Notes: generated by a model from the letters alone, not told the origin. DNA of 64,000 nucleotides from Bradyrhizobium aeschynomenes (GCF_013178945.1 NZ_JABFDM010000003.1:784406-848405); one strand, 5' to 3'; positions 27,348 to 36,018 are shown, numbered from the stretch's first letter. Numbers and translations are program-made.

Positions 27348-28301
27348 ATGTCCGATACGATCCGCTCGCTTACTACCTCGGGGTTCTCGCCCAGGAGCCA
27401 GATTCAGCGTTGGTCAGATGCCCTGACCGATCTCTGCGGACGTTTCGATGTCGACCCTCTCGAGGGGGCTTCGTTCGAGGGCCGTATCAATTTCACCACG
27501 GTCTCGCGGCTGAAGCTGTGCCAGATCGAGGCCAGCCAACACCGCATTGCGCATACCTATGCCCGGGCCCAGAAGGTCGCGCATCCCTACATCAAGATTC
27601 TGTTCCAGACCTACGGAATCTCCTATTTCGAGCAGGATGGCCGCCAGATCGAGATCGGCCCCGGCGATTGCCTGGCCTATGATGTCTCGTCGCCGCACAC
27701 CATCATCAGCCCCGCGCTGACACGCCATGACGTCGTGATCGTGCCCAAGGAGTTGCTACAGGAGCGCGGCTTCCGGTCCGAGAAGATGCCGGCCTACAAG
27801 CTGTCGGCGCGGAGCGGCACCGGCCGGATCGCGCACGACGTCACGCATGCCGCTTTCGACGAAGCGACCCGGCTGTCCCCGAACTCGGCGGCCAGCGTCG
27901 CCGAGTCGCTGATCGATCTGCTGCTGCTGCCGCTCCGCGAAGCCGATCGGATGCTGGATCGTGCCGGACCCGAGGCCGTCTACATCAGGGCACAGGCTTT
28001 CATTCGCGAGCACCTTCGCGATCCCGACCTCTGCATCGATCAGATTTCGGCAGCCTTAGGTTGTACCAAGCGCTATCTTCATATGGTCTTCAGCGACCGT
28101 GGCATGACCGTGAGCGACTATATCTGGCGCGCCCGGCTGCAGCATTGCCGCCAGGAGCTGGAGACGCAGACCGGCAAGACCATCACGGATGTCGCGTTCT
28201 CATGGGGCTTTTCGAGCTCGTCGCACTTCAGTCGCGTGTTCCGGAAGTATTTCGGCGTGGTGCCCTCGTCGGTTCACAAGACGGCAGCGCGCGCAGGCTG
28301 A
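27348..28301 (+). CDS. AraC-family transcriptional regulator
   Basis: A 317-residue regulator; the ATG at 27348 is preferred over an in-frame TTG six codons upstream. The N-terminal domain (residues about 20-190) resembles the AraC-binding-like fold (FQTYGISYFEQDGRQIEIGPGDCL). The C-terminal HTH pair is seen in CIDQISAALGCTKRYLHMVF and TDVAFSWGFSSSSHFSRVFRKYFG. It is divergent from xoxF with about 400 bases between the starts, which suggests it controls xoxF or the neighbouring quinoprotein operon; that link is inference. Confidence 0.87.
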   Translation: MSDTIRSLTTSGFSPRSQIQRWSDALTDLCGRFDVDPLEGASFEGRINFTTVSRLKLCQIEASQHRIAHTYARAQKVAHPYIKILFQTYGISYFEQDGRQIEIGPGDCLAYDVSSPHTIISPALTRHDVVIVPKELLQERGFRSEKMPAYKLSARSGTGRIAHDVTHAAFDEATRLSPNSAASVAESLIDLLLLPLREADRMLDRAGPEAVYIRAQAFIREHLRDPDLCIDQISAALGCTKRYLHMVFSDRGMTVSDYIWRARLQHCRQELETQTGKTITDVAFSWGFSSSSHFSRVFRKYFGVVPSSVHKTAARAG

Positions 28302-28313
28302 ATTGCAGCGGCG

Positions 28314-29249
28314 CTAGCGTGCGCCGCTGCGGATGATTTTCTGGAACGCATCACCAAGAATGATCGGCTCGCGGGGCGGCAGATAGGTCAGGCCGGCAGT
28401 CCCCGCCAGCTTGGCTAGCTCTCCAGATCCTTCCAAGTCCGCCAGGATCTTATTGACCGCCGCCAGCAGTTCCGCCGAACCCGACAGAGCGACATAACCC
28501 CGGTTGGCGCCGATCGGATAATTGTATCCGGAGGCGACGAGCTTGCTGTCGGGATGAGCGGCCCGGTAGGCATCGAAGCGTCTGCCATCAAGCAGCGTTG
28601 CTTCGAACTTGCCCTGTTCCAGAGCGCCGAGCAGATCATCCCGCGTCGGAATCAAATGAGTGATGTCGTCGATGAGGCGGCCCTTGTCGAACGTCATCAG
28701 GATCGCGTCCGCCAACGTGCCGCTTTCGATCGCGAGCCGCAGCCCGGCCAGATCGCCGATATCGCTGATCCGACGCGGTTTGGCGGCCGGGCCGAGAACG
28801 ACGGTCAAGCTCGAGAACAGATATGGCCTGCTCGGCATCAGCTTGTCGAGCGCAACGCGGCGCCGGCGATCGTCGCGCGTCGCGCCATCGAAATCCGGCA
28901 ACTTCGCCGTTTTGACTCCAGGCGCGACCAGCCCGTCCTGCGTCAAGGGATAGCTCCCCAGCAGTGAACAGCGTCCGTCCGACAGCAGCGCATTCGCTTC
29001 CAGTGCCGGAGATGAATCCTCGTCCAGCTTGCTCTCGAACCACTGGATTTCGAGCTTTCTGCCGAGACGGTCAGCGATTGCCTCGCCCAGCAGAACGTCA
29101 AAGCCGCTGCCGGGTTTGCCGCGATGATGGAGCGACAGCGGCGGAAGATTTTCGTCGAGGCAGAGTCGGAGGACATCGTCAGTGGCCTTGGCCGCTGTCG
29201 ATGCCGTCAACATCATGAATGCCGCTGCGCAATAGACGAGACGGTGCAT
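28314..29249 (-). CDS. Periplasmic substrate-binding protein of a quinoprotein operon (XoxJ-like)
   Basis: A 311-residue protein starting MHRLVYCAAAFMMLTASTAAKA, a signal peptide, at 29249; the start overlaps the stop of the upstream cytochrome gene as TGATG. The rest is an extracellular solute-binding fold type 3 (LRLCLDENLPPLS, GSGFDVLLGEAIADRLG, then RISDIGDLAGLRLAIESGT). MxaJ/XoxJ proteins of this fold accompany PQQ methanol dehydrogenases and are thought to help their activation rather than transport. Position as third gene after a PQQ dehydrogenase and cytochrome supports that role. Confidence 0.8.
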   Translation of the reverse strand: MHRLVYCAAAFMMLTASTAAKATDDVLRLCLDENLPPLSLHHRGKPGSGFDVLLGEAIADRLGRKLEIQWFESKLDEDSSPALEANALLSDGRCSLLGSYPLTQDGLVAPGVKTAKLPDFDGATRDDRRRRVALDKLMPSRPYLFSSLTVVLGPAAKPRRISDIGDLAGLRLAIESGTLADAILMTFDKGRLIDDITHLIPTRDDLLGALEQGKFEATLLDGRRFDAYRAAHPDSKLVASGYNYPIGANRGYVALSGSAELLAAVNKILADLEGSGELAKLAGTAGLTYLPPREPIILGDAFQKIIRSGAR

Positions 29250-29590
29250 CACTGCGCTCTCCGGCTCGAGACATAGGCCCAAAGCGCGGTGATCTCGTCA
29301 TCGCTGAGAATGTCACCCCATGGGGGCATGCGGCCGTTCTTGCCTTGCTTTACCGTGGTGACGAAACGCGGCTGATCGTCGGGAAAGCGGCGCAGGTCGG
29401 GAGTGACCGTGCCGGAGGTCACCATGTTCGGGCCATGGCAATGCGAGCATTTCTGCGCGAATGTCGTCTTGCCGAGGTCGATCGGGCTGTGAGCGGCGGT
29501 GCCGTCCTGCTGCTGAGCGAAGGCGGCCGTGGAAAGCACGGCCGACATCGCCACTACGGCGGCGAAGGTCGCCGCCGTTCTCATGAACAT
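29249..29590 (-). CDS. Periplasmic cytochrome c, partner of the second PQQ dehydrogenase
   Basis: A small class I cytochrome c of 113 residues: a signal peptide (MFMRTAATFAAVVAMSAVLSTAAFA), then the haem-binding CSHCH (FAQKCSHCHGPNMV) and the Met ligand region NGRMPPWGDILSDDEI. It starts 25 bases after the quinoprotein stop and overlaps the next gene by one base, so it is the likely electron acceptor of that dehydrogenase. A longer in-frame start at 29707 would run back into the dehydrogenase gene and is rejected. Confidence 0.88.
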   Translation of the reverse strand: MFMRTAATFAAVVAMSAVLSTAAFAQQQDGTAAHSPIDLGKTTFAQKCSHCHGPNMVTSGTVTPDLRRFPDDQPRFVTTVKQGKNGRMPPWGDILSDDEITALWAYVSSRRAQ

Positions 29591-29615
29591 GTTCTGTCTC
29601 ACGGGCAATCCGTAC

Positions 29616-31280
29616 TCAGTTCTTGACCGCGAAGACCCAGAGCGAGCCGCCAGCGGGAACGTTGGCGAGGCGCTCGTCACCTGAGAACAGCGAGTACACG
29701 CCGCCATAGCCGGAGGTCACGGCGACATATTGCACGCCGTCCTGCTGCCAGGTGACGGGCTGGCCTTCGATGCCGGAGCCGGTCTGGAACTGCCAGAGCT
29801 TCTTGCCGCTGTCGGCGTCGAACGCCTCGAACTCGCCGGTCAGCTTGCCCGAGAACACCACGCCGCCCGCGGTCGACAGCACACCGGAGAAGCGCGGGAT
29901 GTCACTCGGCTGCTCCCACTTGGTCTTGCCGGTCATCGGATCGATGGCCTTGAGCTGACCGCGCGGACCTTCCGGCCAATCCCAGAGGTCCGTCAGATCC
30001 ATGCCGAGGTACCACTCGCCGGCCTTATAGGTCGCCGGCTCGGTCTTGTAGTGGCCGCCGAACACCAGCGTGTTGGCGTAAGCCAAGCCGGTCTGCGGAT
30101 TGAACGACATCGGCTCCCAGTTCTTGCCGCCGAGAATCGAGGGGTAAACCGTGACCTTCTTGCCCTCGCGCGCATCACGCGTCACATCGGTTTCGACCGG
30201 CTTGCCGGTCTTCATGTCGATGCTGGAGGCCCAGTTCACCTTCACATAGGGGTTGGCGGCGAGCAGCTTGCCGTTGGTGCGATCGAGCACGTAGAAGAAG
30301 CCGTTACGGTTGGCGTTCATCAGCACCTTGGTCGGCTTGCCTTCGACGTTCATGTCGGCAAGCACCATCTCGGCGACGGCGTCATAGTCGAACGGATTGT
30401 TCGGCGAGAACTGGAAGTGCCATTTGATCTTGCCGGTCTTCGGATCGAGCGCGAGCACCGAGCAGGTGTAGAGATTGTCGCCCGGGCGCACTGCCGCGTT
30501 GAATGGGCCGGGGTTGCCGACGCCCCAGAACACGGTGTTCTGCTCGGGGTCGTACGATCCGGTGATCCAGGTCGAACCGCCACCGAGCTTCCAGGTGTCG
30601 CCCTTCCAGGTGTCACCGCCGGGCTCGTCCGGGCTCGGAACGGTGTGGGTTCGCCACAGATGCTTGCCGGTCGCCGGATCCCAGCCATCGATGAAGCCAC
30701 GCGTGCCGAACTCAGCGCCAGAAATGCCGGTCAGCACGACGCCATTGGCGACGAGCGGCGCGACCGTCATCGAATAGCCTTCCTTGATGTCGGCCGCCTT
30801 CTGGCGCCACAGCTCCTTGCCGGTCTTGGCATCGAGCGCGATCACGTTGGCATCGAGCGTCGTTCGGAACAGCTTGCCGTCGTACAGCGCGGCTCCACGG
30901 TTGATGATGCCGCAGCAGACCACGCGCGGCGTCTCCGCCGGATATTCGATCTTGCTCTTCCAGATCTGCTTGCCGGTCTTGGCGTCGACCGCCATGGTCG
31001 CATTGTGGGTCGTGACGTAGAGCACACCCTGATACACCAGCGGCTGCGATTCCTCGCTGCGGTCATCGGCAAAGCTGTAGTTCCAAACCGGAACGAGATT
31101 CTTGGCGTTGTCCTTGTTGATCTGCGTGAGCGAGCTGAACCGCTGCAGATTGTAGCCCATGCCGTAATTGAGGACGTTCGCCGTATCAGTTGCACCCTTG
31201 ATCAACTGATCGGCACTCTGCGCGCTTGCACCATGTGATGCAAAAATGGCGAGGCCTGCGGCCAGCGCGATCCGCTTCAT
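29616..31280 (-). CDS. PQQ-dependent alcohol dehydrogenase, probably lanthanide type (ExaF/PedH-like)
   Basis: Periplasmic quinoprotein of 554 residues with a signal peptide (MKRIALAAGLAIFASHGASA). It has the vicinal disulfide Cys122-Cys123 (RVVCCGIINRG), a Glu in ISGAEFGTRG (Glu190), Asn256 in GVGNPGPFN, and the Asp-x-Asp pair Asp298/Asp300 in NPFDYDAVAE. The second Asp is the hallmark of lanthanide-dependent members of the methanol/ethanol family. It heads an operon with a cytochrome c and a XoxJ-like protein. Substrate (ethanol, other alcohols or methanol) cannot be settled from sequence. Confidence 0.92.
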   Translation of the reverse strand: MKRIALAAGLAIFASHGASAQSADQLIKGATDTANVLNYGMGYNLQRFSSLTQINKDNAKNLVPVWNYSFADDRSEESQPLVYQGVLYVTTHNATMAVDAKTGKQIWKSKIEYPAETPRVVCCGIINRGAALYDGKLFRTTLDANVIALDAKTGKELWRQKAADIKEGYSMTVAPLVANGVVLTGISGAEFGTRGFIDGWDPATGKHLWRTHTVPSPDEPGGDTWKGDTWKLGGGSTWITGSYDPEQNTVFWGVGNPGPFNAAVRPGDNLYTCSVLALDPKTGKIKWHFQFSPNNPFDYDAVAEMVLADMNVEGKPTKVLMNANRNGFFYVLDRTNGKLLAANPYVKVNWASSIDMKTGKPVETDVTRDAREGKKVTVYPSILGGKNWEPMSFNPQTGLAYANTLVFGGHYKTEPATYKAGEWYLGMDLTDLWDWPEGPRGQLKAIDPMTGKTKWEQPSDIPRFSGVLSTAGGVVFSGKLTGEFEAFDADSGKKLWQFQTGSGIEGQPVTWQQDGVQYVAVTSGYGGVYSLFSGDERLANVPAGGSLWVFAVKN

Positions 31281-31541
31281 TCATTTCCTCCAAGATTTTT
31301 ATGCGCGCCTATCCTGACGCTGCGGGAATAACACTCCGCTCGAAATCGGGAACCGTCAATACGAAAAGCTGGCAGCCGCCATCGCCCGATCGGGACATCA
31401 TCCCAGTCGGCCCGGACTGGGCAGTCAAGCCATTGTCCCTGCAGGGCGCTTGCGAGCTGCAGGATCTCATCTCGTTCATGCTGCTTTGCGGCACGAACAT
31501 TGCTTCGTTGCAGCATGCCGGGCTAACATGAGGAGTGGTGG

Positions 31542-31934
31542 ATGACACGAACCATCCTTTGGCTCGGCATGCTTTGTTGCCTCTGGGTGAGTGCGAGTGC
31601 GCGTGATGTCGGGCAATGGGGAGCAACCGACCCGGCGTTGCGCCAATGGTACGAAGCCCTGATGCAGCCCGACGTGCCGACGGCGTCGTGTTGCGGTGAG
31701 GCTGACGCGTATTTTGCCGACGAGATCCATGTGCGGGACGGCAAGACCTATGTGGTCATCACCGATGACAGGCCTGATGCGCCTCGTGGGCGTCCGCACG
31801 TCGATATCGGCACCGAAATCGAGGTCCCTGATCACAAGCTGAAATGGGACAAGGGAAATCCCACAGGTCACGGCATCATCTTCCTGAGTCGCAATCGATA
31901 TGTGTTCTGCTACGTGCAGCCGGGCGGCGCGTGA
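31542..31934 (+). CDS. Secreted hypothetical protein in the quinoprotein island
   Basis: A 130-residue protein with signal peptide (MTRTILWLGMLCCLWVSASA). The mature part has an adjacent Cys pair (TASCCGEADAYF), an acidic middle (VVITDDRPDAPRGRP) and a late Cys (YVFCYVQPGG). It is divergent from the ExaF-like operon. Unrecognised family. The acidic and Cys-rich surface would suit metal or redox work but this is speculation. Confidence 0.6.
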   Translation: MTRTILWLGMLCCLWVSASARDVGQWGATDPALRQWYEALMQPDVPTASCCGEADAYFADEIHVRDGKTYVVITDDRPDAPRGRPHVDIGTEIEVPDHKLKWDKGNPTGHGIIFLSRNRYVFCYVQPGGA

Positions 31935-32158
31935 GCGGCAGAAGCCCTGACAGCACCGGGATTGTCGCGATCTCGTGTGAGAAATGAGGCGGAACGCCGT
32001 CACGTCCGGCCGTGGGCGTTCGCTTCGTTCAAGCGAGCGACTAGCAACGGGATACGCTCCGGGCCGTCGAGCCTTGCGTTCTCTCGGATGCGGTCCTAGC
32101 TTCGGCGTCGGCGCGAGCGAAGCGCCAGTCAATGATAGTCTGAATTTGGGAGCTCGAA

Positions 32159-32239
32159 ATGGCCTGGAAGACACCGAAGATCGTCGAAGTGCCGGTGGGC
32201 ATGGAAATCAACATGTATGCCTGCGCGGCGCGCAAGTAG
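32159..32239 (+). CDS. pqqA: Pyrroloquinoline quinone precursor peptide PqqA
   Basis: A 26-codon gene with GGGAGCT just upstream. The peptide starts MAWKTPKIVEVPVGMEINMY and ends ACAARK. It contains the invariant Glu16-x3-Tyr20 pair whose side chains are cross-linked by PqqE to build PQQ. This is the cofactor of both quinoprotein dehydrogenases nearby. No pqqBCDE genes are in the window, so it is an orphan or extra precursor copy; the rest of the pathway must lie elsewhere in the genome. Short open frames overlapping it (for example 31984-32307) are shadows. Confidence 0.93.
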   Translation: MAWKTPKIVEVPVGMEINMYACAARK

Positions 32240-32374
32240 CGACTAGCGATCTGCCAAGCCATCCGAGCGACGTTTGCTTCGAGCTGGCTTGGCGGATCCA
32301 TTGTTGAGGCCGACCGGCTCATCGGCCGATCGGACGTAGCGGCGAGCCGTCGAACGAATGCGATCGTCGATCGC

Positions 32375-32683
32375 TCAGACGTCCTGCGTGTCGAAGATAT
32401 AGAGGTCCACGCCGCCATCGGCGAAATTGGGCAGATCCCCCGCTGCCGCCTTGCCCTCGGCCGACCCCATCCCTGCCTGCAACGCCTGCATCGAATCAAA
32501 CACCAGGGTGGCGACGAGGTGGATGTTGGTGGGACCTGCCGGCCCATTCACCGGGCCGCGGCTGATGTCGTAGCTCTTCAAGCCCGGAATCTTCTTTGCC
32601 AGCGGGACGTGGACACTCATGTAGTGCTTGTCGAACGCCTCGGCGCTCTTCGGCGTCTTGTAGAGTACGAGAACCTTGGGCAT
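32375..32683 (-). CDS. EthD family protein
   Basis: A 102-residue protein beginning MPKVLVLYKTPKSAEAFDKHY with GGAGGAAG upstream; a longer frame to 32758 lacks a good start. The EthD/dimeric alpha-beta barrel features are the YxxPxxxxxFxxHY N-terminus, HVPLAKKIPGLKSYDIS and the C-terminal VDLYIFDTQDV. Family members are small cytoplasmic proteins of uncertain enzymology, first seen with ether degradation. It lies downstream of and opposite to pqqA. Confidence 0.85.
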   Translation of the reverse strand: MPKVLVLYKTPKSAEAFDKHYMSVHVPLAKKIPGLKSYDISRGPVNGPAGPTNIHLVATLVFDSMQALQAGMGSAEGKAAAGDLPNFADGGVDLYIFDTQDV

Positions 32684-32901
32684 CTGCTTCCTCCGCATTC
32701 GCTTTCTTGAAGGTCGATCGACCACGGACATTGCAGCCGATCTGCCGGTCCGGATCAAGCGTCAGGACGCGATGGGCCGGATGCTGGTCGTTTCCGACCG
32801 GTTCCACGCCATAATCTGGTGTGGACCGAGAAACCGATGCAGCCCGTCGTCGTAGTTTGAGATAGTCTGTCGACGTCAGGCTTATCGAAGGACACTGAGC
32901 C

Positions 32902-33114
32902 ATGAGCCCCATCGATCTCGTCATCACCGTCTGCGCGGTCCTGTCGCCATCCAACTGCGAAGAGCAGCATCTCGTTTTCGCCGATGGCGGAGCCTCATTG
33001 CAGCAATGCGCGATGAAGGCGCCGCCCTATATTGCCCAATGGGTCGGCGAGCACCCGAAATGGACGGCGGTGCGGTGGCGCTGCGAGTACCCCCACAGCA
33101 ACGACAAGGCCTGA
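32902..33114 (+). CDS. Small Cys-containing hypothetical protein
   Basis: A 70-residue product (MSPIDLVITVCAVLSPSNC, then LVFADGGASLQQCAMKAPP and WRCEYPHSNDKA). It has four cysteines spaced through the chain and a weakly hydrophobic N-terminus. Conserved-looking small proteins of this shape occur in Bradyrhizobium, but I cannot assign a family. It converges with the 33128-33475 gene. Confidence 0.5.
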   Translation: MSPIDLVITVCAVLSPSNCEEQHLVFADGGASLQQCAMKAPPYIAQWVGEHPKWTAVRWRCEYPHSNDKA

Positions 33115-33127
33115 GTCGCTCCGCGGC

Positions 33128-33475
33128 TTAGTTCGTGCACTCCTTGAGGTCCTTGTCCGCGACCTGAATGATGGCGTCGGGCTTGACGTCGAGGTCACGG
33201 ACGATGCATTGGCGGTCGCCGGAATAACTCACTTTGGCATCGTAGCGTCCCGGCTCGACCCCGATCAGCTTCAGCCGCTCGTCGTGATCGAGCTCCTTGT
33301 CCTTGTCGTTCAAGGTCTGGTTGGGTCCCCAATTGTTCTGGCCGGCCGGCGAGAGCTGGAAGCCGGTCATCGTCGCGGTGGTCAGATTCCACAGCCGGAC
33401 GCCTTTGCCCTGGGCGAAGGTGGCGGTCGGCAGGGCCGGCAGAATGATGGCCGTCACGGCAAAGGCGAGTCTCAT
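33128..33475 (-). CDS. Secreted hypothetical protein with acidic loop
   Basis: A 115-residue protein starting MRLAFAVTAIILPALPTATFA (signal peptide) at 33475. The mature region includes VRLWNLTTATMTGFQLSP, a strongly acidic stretch (LNDKDKELDHDERLKL) and two cysteines (RQCIVRDLD and KECTN). The acidic run is not a canonical EF-hand: it lacks the Gly at position 6 and the Glu at position 12. Function unknown. Confidence 0.6.
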   Translation of the reverse strand: MRLAFAVTAIILPALPTATFAQGKGVRLWNLTTATMTGFQLSPAGQNNWGPNQTLNDKDKELDHDERLKLIGVEPGRYDAKVSYSGDRQCIVRDLDVKPDAIIQVADKDLKECTN

Positions 33476-33514
33476 GGCATGTCCCGGGCGTCCGATGTCC
33501 ATCGATTGCCATGA

Positions 33515-34225
33515 CTATGACACGGAAAAATCCAATCGCGCCAGATCGGCCTTCAGCGCGGCGACGTCCGCGTTGCTGCGCTGCGCGCGGGGCACGTCGA
33601 TCGTGACCGCGTGAAGCAGGCGGGCAGGGCGCGAGGACAACAGGAAGATGCGATCCCCGAGCCGCACCGCGTCGTCCATGCTGTGTGTGACGAGGAGCGT
33701 GATCATCGGCCGCGAAGCGACCAGCGTCGCGATCTCCTCGCGCAGCCGCGCAGCCAGCGCGTCGTCGAGCGAAGCCAGCGGCTCATCCAGGATGAGGAAG
33801 TCCGGCTCGACGGCAAAGGCCCGCGCCAGCGCCACGCGGCGGGCGAGGCCAAGCGACAGCTCGCCCGGAAAATGCGTGCGGTGGGCTCCGAGCTCGAGCA
33901 CGCCGAAGATCGCAGCCAGCCGGTCCTCCGCCACATCGGGCGCGGCGAGCCGGATGTTCTCCTCCACCGATCGCCACGGCAGCAATCGCGGCTCCTGAAA
34001 CACCATCGCAAGGCGCGCGCCGGCGGGCTGCGATACCCGGCCCTGATAGTCGGGGTCGAGTCCGGCAAGGATTCGCAGCATCGTGCTCTTGCCGCAGCCG
34101 GATGGGCCGACGACGACGCCGACCTCGCCCCTTTGCAGCGCAAATTCAATGCCGGAGATCACCTCCTGGCGCTTGCCATTGGCGCTGGTGTAGCTCTTGG
34201 ACCTGATATCGACCTCAAGCCGCAC
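33515..34225 (-). CDS. ABC transporter ATP-binding protein (nitrate/sulfonate/taurine type)
   Basis: A 236-residue ATPase with Walker A GPSGCGKST, Q-loop MVFQEPRLLPW, signature LSLGLARRVALARA (degenerate, Leu-Gly-Leu in place of Gly-Gly) and Walker B FLILDEPLASLDD, followed by the H-loop in LLVTHSMDDAVRL. It is third in an operon of binding protein, permease and ATPase on the reverse strand and overlaps the permease by 11 bases. Substrate is unknown; the family covers sulfonates, nitrate, taurine and pyrimidine precursors. Confidence 0.88.
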   Translation of the reverse strand: MRLEVDIRSKSYTSANGKRQEVISGIEFALQRGEVGVVVGPSGCGKSTMLRILAGLDPDYQGRVSQPAGARLAMVFQEPRLLPWRSVEENIRLAAPDVAEDRLAAIFGVLELGAHRTHFPGELSLGLARRVALARAFAVEPDFLILDEPLASLDDALAARLREEIATLVASRPMITLLVTHSMDDAVRLGDRIFLLSSRPARLLHAVTIDVPRAQRSNADVAALKADLARLDFSVS

Positions 34226-34952
34226 GGAGCCGCCACCTTGATGCGCGCTGCTCGAACGGTTGGACGATGACGGCTTCGATCACGAGCACCACGGCGGCGA
34301 AGCTGAGCGAGTAGGCGAGCAGCAGCGGGATGTCGAACAGCTGGAAGGCGACGCCGATCTCGAAGCCGATGCCGTTGGGCCGACCGAGCAGCTCGGCCAC
34401 GAGCACGATCTTCCAGACCAACGAAAGGCCGGAACGCGCGGCAGCCGCGATGTAAGGCGCAAGTTGCGGCAGCAGCACGTGGCGCAAAATGCGGCCGCGC
34501 GGGAAGGCGAACACTTTTGCCATCTCGTCGAGCGACGGATCGAGCGCGCGGGCGCCCTCGCGCAAGGTCACGACGGCCGTCGGCAGCTTGTTGATCGCGA
34601 TCGCGGCGATCGCGGCGACCTCGGTGAGGCCGGCCCAGATATAAGCGAGCACGATCACCACCAACGCCGGAAGATTGAGCAGCAGGATCAGCCAGGGATC
34701 GCCGAGGCGGTTGGCCAGCCGGCTGCGCCCCATCCAGTAGCCGAGCGCCGACCCGATCGTCATCGAGAGCGTGAAGGCCAGCGCGACGCGGGCGAGCGTG
34801 GCGCCGAGATGCAGAAACAACGCGCCGGACTTGGCTTCCGCGACCGTGACCGCCAGCACGGCCGAGGGCGGCGGCAGCTTGGTGCTGCCGGCGACGGTCG
34901 CGGCCACCCACCAGGTGGCCAGCAGAAGCGCAAAGGACAACAGCCGCAGCAC
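34215..34952 (-). CDS. ABC transporter permease (NitT/TauT family)
   Basis: A 245-residue inner-membrane protein with about six hydrophobic segments and the permease EAA-type loop (GARALDPSLDEMAKVFAFP, then LPQLAPYIAAAARSGLSL). It starts with GTG at 34952 overlapping the stop of the binding-protein gene by one base (TAGTG), so the two are translationally coupled. Confidence 0.87.
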   Translation of the reverse strand: MLRLLSFALLLATWWVAATVAGSTKLPPPSAVLAVTVAEAKSGALFLHLGATLARVALAFTLSMTIGSALGYWMGRSRLANRLGDPWLILLLNLPALVVIVLAYIWAGLTEVAAIAAIAINKLPTAVVTLREGARALDPSLDEMAKVFAFPRGRILRHVLLPQLAPYIAAAARSGLSLVWKIVLVAELLGRPNGIGFEIGVAFQLFDIPLLLAYSLSFAAVVLVIEAVIVQPFEQRASRWRLRAA

Positions 34953-35932
34953 TAATCCCTCGCATCCGCCCTGTAGTAGGTGCCGGGGCTGAGCTCAGCG
35001 GCGGGGCCGACCAGATCACGACCGCCGATCGAGGCGAGCACGCCGTAGAGAATGCGGGCGTCGGCCTCTTCCTCCGCAACTGAGCGGCGCGGAATGCCCT
35101 CGCGGTAGCGATTGCGATAGGCGCGCAACGTGGCTTCGTCCGGCGCGCCGGTCAGCGGCGCGATGGTCTGCCAGTCGGCGTCCGACGTTGCCAGGATCTC
35201 CTTGGCCTTGGCCGTGACGGACAGAAAGCGTGCAACGAGATCGCGATGTTTGCCGGCCCAGTCCTCGTCGAACACGTAGCCGATCATCGCAGTGCGGCCC
35301 TTGGCGCCGAACGGCGGCAACAGATCCTCGATCCCGGCAAGACGGCGGAAGCCCTTGGCCTCGAGCGCCGCGCAGAAATTCCAGTAGTTCAAGCCCGCGT
35401 CCATTTCGCCGTCGGCGAGCTTGGCGGCGAGCAGCGGCGGCGCGCCATAGGCGATGGTCGCCTGCGACTTCAATTCGACGCCGTCGCGCTTCAGGGCGGC
35501 TTGCAGCAACAGCCAGCTCTTGTCGAGCGGGCCGCCGGCCACTGCGAGCTTGCGTCCCTTGAGATCGGCAAGTGTTTTGATTGGCGAACCGGCCGGCACC
35601 ATCACGGCGCCGAGCGCGCTTGAATAGGGGAAGAAGGTCAGCTTGGCGCCGAGCGTGCGCTCGCGCGAGACCCAGAGCCAGTCCGACACCATGATATCGG
35701 CATTGCCGGCGCGCAACGCGATCTTGCCGGCCTCGGGACTTGCGAGCTCGACGGCATCGATCGCGATATCCGCCTGCTTGTCGAGCTGGTGCGCGCGGAT
35801 GACAGCCAGTTCCCAGGCAAATGTGCCGGTCTTCTGCACTGCAACCCTGACGGTCTCGGCAGCGCAGCATGCCGAAACCGGCAGCACGGCGCAGGCGAAT
35901 AGTGCGATCAACAAGCGACCGATCCGCATCAT
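34952..35932 (-). CDS. ABC transporter substrate-binding protein (NitT/TauT family)
   Basis: A 326-residue periplasmic protein with a signal peptide (MRIGRLLIALFACAVLPVSACCA). The SsuA/NMT1-like fold is seen in VRVAVQKTGTFAWELAVI, IMVSDWLWVSRERT, SPIKTLADLKGRKLAVAGGP and GEMDAGLNYWNF. It is first in the three-gene transporter operon. The position inside the quinoprotein island suggests a link to alcohol or one-carbon metabolism, but the ligand cannot be deduced. Confidence 0.87.
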   Translation of the reverse strand: MMRIGRLLIALFACAVLPVSACCAAETVRVAVQKTGTFAWELAVIRAHQLDKQADIAIDAVELASPEAGKIALRAGNADIMVSDWLWVSRERTLGAKLTFFPYSSALGAVMVPAGSPIKTLADLKGRKLAVAGGPLDKSWLLLQAALKRDGVELKSQATIAYGAPPLLAAKLADGEMDAGLNYWNFCAALEAKGFRRLAGIEDLLPPFGAKGRTAMIGYVFDEDWAGKHRDLVARFLSVTAKAKEILATSDADWQTIAPLTGAPDEATLRAYRNRYREGIPRRSVAEEEADARILYGVLASIGGRDLVGPAAELSPGTYYRADARD

Positions 35933-36018
35933 GAGCCCGTCTGCGTTTCCTCGAGGAGTGTTCTTTTCAGCCTCATTCCCTTAGCATAGCTTCGGCTGCG
36001 ATGCCGCGGAGGACTGTG

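Noticed and set aside
31984..32307. A 107-codon forward frame overlapping pqqA
   Set aside because: Different frame from the clear PqqA peptide; no domain or ribosome binding site.
33300..33420. Possible EF-hand or lanmodulin-like loop (DKDKELDHDE)
   Set aside because: It lacks the Gly at position 6 and acidic residue at position 12 of an EF-hand and the Pro typical of lanmodulin loops.
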